DNA of 6,383 bases from an uncultured Chlorobiota bacterium (lineage in GTDB: Bacteria > Bacteroidota > Kapaibacteriia > OLB7), in contig CAMLOB010000251.1 of the NCBI GenBank assembly GCA_946481475.1, forward strand, positions 1-6,383, in the 5' to 3' direction. A program made the position numbers and the translations under genes. The stretch's first letter is position 1. Every line of letters starts with the position of its first letter. Under the pieces are notes generated by a model. It was not told where the DNA came from, made no database searches, and saw only the letters and a program-made list of their open reading frames with translations. Shown in pieces: positions 4,866-6,383 of the stretch.

Positions 4866-6383
4866 CTAATGTTGGATAAGTACCGGAAATGTTTGCCGGT
4901 TCTCCCCCTGGGACAGATGAATGAAGTATTGTCCGGAGGAGAACGTACTTGTATCAATTATGAAAGGAAAATTGTCAATTGTTTGCGACAACGCCAAACG
5001 TCCGGCAGGGTCGTAAAGACGAAGCGTTGCCGGGTCCGATGAAGGAGGACCTTCCCGCTCGATGGCGATTCCTCCCTGACCGGGAGCCGGGTTAGGAACG
5101 GCGTGAAATCGTACTTTCGTGGATGTCCCTTCCGTCTCGATGCCGAGCGTCACCTGCATCTCGAATTGTGCCAGCGTCCGAACCAGTTCTCCCTGATTGA
5201 CGAGCACATCGCTGACCGACTCGATGTTGACGATGATCGTCTGCTCGGTGCTGTCGATCCGGTAGAGCCGGTGAACGATACCGTTCGGCGTGATGAAGCT
5301 GAACTCCAGCGGGACGTTCCGGTAGATGCCGTACTCGGTCGGCTGAATCTGTTCGATGCGGATGCGGAGTTCGTCCGGTGCGTCCGGATTTGATATCCCT
5401 ATCTGGAAGATCGGCCAGCCTTTGCGCCGGACCCACTGATCGAAGAACCAATCGAAATCCGTTCCGGCGATCTCCTCGCAGACCGCGATCAGACTGTCGG
5501 TCTCCGTGGTGCCGTAAGCGTAGCGTTCAAGATAGGTTTTCATCGCCGTGAAGAAACGGCTCTCGCCAAGCTCGAACCGGAGCATTCCGACGACGACCGC
5601 CCCCTTGTCGTAGATGGTTGCCGGATAATTTGATGAGGGAGACTCGCGCGGAAAATCATACAGGGGAAGGGCTCCCTCACGCGGCGCCACCTGTTGCAGA
5701 TAGCTGTTCAGCTTCTCCTGTTGCAGTGCCAGATAACTGTCGTACCCGAAGAGTTCCTCCATCCAGAGCGACTCGCAGAACGTGGCGAAGCTTTCATTCA
5801 GCCAGGCGTGACGGAAGTCGACCGGGGAGACCAGATCGCCGAACCACTGGTGGGCCAGTTCGTGGGGGACGACAAGGTCGAGCGAGTCTCCTCTGCGGGA
5901 GAGTGTCGTCGGGTAGGAGATCATCGTCTGGTGCTCCATCGCTCCTTGCGGCGTGTTGACATATCCCACTTTCTCGAAGGGATAGGGGATGAATCGCTCG
6001 GCATAGGTCTCCACCATTCTCGGCAGAAGAGCAAAGGTCTTTTTCGTTGCGGCCGTATCCGACGGCATGGCGTAGAGGAGCATCGGCAGTTCCTGCGTAC
6101 CGACGTTCAGTTCCGCATAGGGGGCGACGGCAAACGTCAGCAGATAGGTGGCCGCGGGATAGATGTGATTCCAGACGTAGAGGACGTTCCCGTCGTCCAG
6201 CACGTTCTTCTCCATGAGGAGTCCGTTCGAGGCGACGGTCATCCCCTCCTTCACAAGGAAACGTCCGCTGAAGGTTGCCTTGTCGGATGGGTGATCATAG
6301 CACGGAAGCCAGTGCTGCGTGGTGGAGACATAGTTGTTCATGAACCCGACTCCCATCGCATAGAGGACGCCGTTCCCGGAGGA
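4866..6383 (-). CDS. Secreted M1-family metallopeptidase with T9SS sorting domain (5' end outside window)
   Basis: The reading frame is open to the window edge: nine codons precede the Met at 6356, and the signal peptide and roughly the first 150-200 residues are missing. Residues below are numbered from that Met. WLPCYDHPSDKATF (16-29) is the conserved M1 N-terminal block. The exopeptidase motif reads GAMEH (138-142) instead of GAMEN. The zinc site HELAH (165-169) with Glu188 in NESFA, 18 residues later, is the intact gluzincin signature; the transition-state Tyr is probably Tyr249 in IYDKG. FFDQWVRRKGWP (304-315) is the usual end of the catalytic region. An Ig-like beta domain (about 316-405) follows, then a type A T9SS C-terminal domain (about 417-496) with PNPAPGQG, LRLYDPAGRL, DTSTFSSGQYFIHL and VLIQH. 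It likely removes N-terminal residues from peptides at the cell surface or outside; the cargo signal would be cleaved by the T9SS sortase. It leads the deoC transcript. Confidence 0.95.
   Translation of the reverse strand, partial: SSGNGVLYAMGVGFMNNYVSTTQHWLPCYDHPSDKATFSGRFLVKEGMTVASNGLLMEKNVLDDGNVLYVWNHIYPAATYLLTFAVAPYAELNVGTQELPMLLYAMPSDTAATKKTFALLPRMVETYAERFIPYPFEKVGYVNTPQGAMEHQTMISYPTTLSRRGDSLDLVVPHELAHQWFGDLVSPVDFRHAWLNESFATFCESLWMEELFGYDSYLALQQEKLNSYLQQVAPREGALPLYDFPRESPSSNYPATIYDKGAVVVGMLRFELGESRFFTAMKTYLERYAYGTTETDSLIAVCEEIAGTDFDWFFDQWVRRKGWPIFQIGISNPDAPDELRIRIEQIQPTEYGIYRNVPLEFSFITPNGIVHRLYRIDSTEQTIIVNIESVSDVLVNQGELVRTLAQFEMQVTLGIETEGTSTKVRFHAVPNPAPGQGGIAIEREGPPSSDPATLRLYDPAGRLALSQTIDNFPFIIDTSTFSSGQYFIHLSQGENRQTFPVLIQH

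Noticed and set aside
4497..5042. A 181-codon plus-strand open frame across the deoC/M1 junction
   Set aside because: It lies antisense to two well-supported genes and has no recognisable domain or conserved motif.

Overview
The window is ordinary bacterial housekeeping sequence plus one unusual intergenic repeat block. Three observations suggest a member of the FCB group (Bacteroidota, Ignavibacteriota, Kapabacteria and relatives). The M1 peptidase ends in a type IX secretion (T9SS) type A sorting domain. None of the five visible start codons has a convincing Shine-Dalgarno sequence. The lipoprotein resembles repeat-bearing lipoproteins common in that group. Base composition is moderately GC-rich (mid to upper fifties percent by eye), so an Ignavibacteria/Kapabacteria-like or environmental FCB genome is more likely than a classical AT-rich Flavobacterium. 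This placement is inference.

Layout. Bases 1-302 hold no gene that I can support. They contain a C-rich stretch (G-quadruplex motif on the minus strand), then an array of 7-bp units that runs in reverse orientation on the left (47-102) and forward orientation on the right (150-254). The two sides fold onto each other as a long imperfect inverted repeat, and the right side is expanded as a 28-bp (4 x 7) tandem repeat. A T-rich leader follows.

Two plus-strand genes come next and are probably co-transcribed: a short alpha/beta hydrolase (303-998) and cysteinyl-tRNA synthetase cysS (1029-2510), closed by a strong intrinsic terminator (2526-2569). A minus-strand pterin-4a-carbinolamine dehydratase (2568-2906) converges on that terminator and diverges from a plus-strand lipoprotein with degenerate YD-type repeats (2998-4125). 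The last block is a minus-strand pair: a secreted M1 metallopeptidase whose 5' end lies beyond the window (4866 to past 6383), then deoC only 3 nt downstream (4185-4862), ending in a second intrinsic terminator (4124-4160).

How the genes relate. I see no dedicated pathway or defence system. cysS is core translation, deoC is deoxyribonucleotide salvage/catabolism, the dehydratase is pterin recycling, and the M1 peptidase and lipoprotein belong to the cell envelope or outside of the cell. The most original structure is the bidirectional heptanucleotide repeat upstream of the hydrolase-cysS pair.
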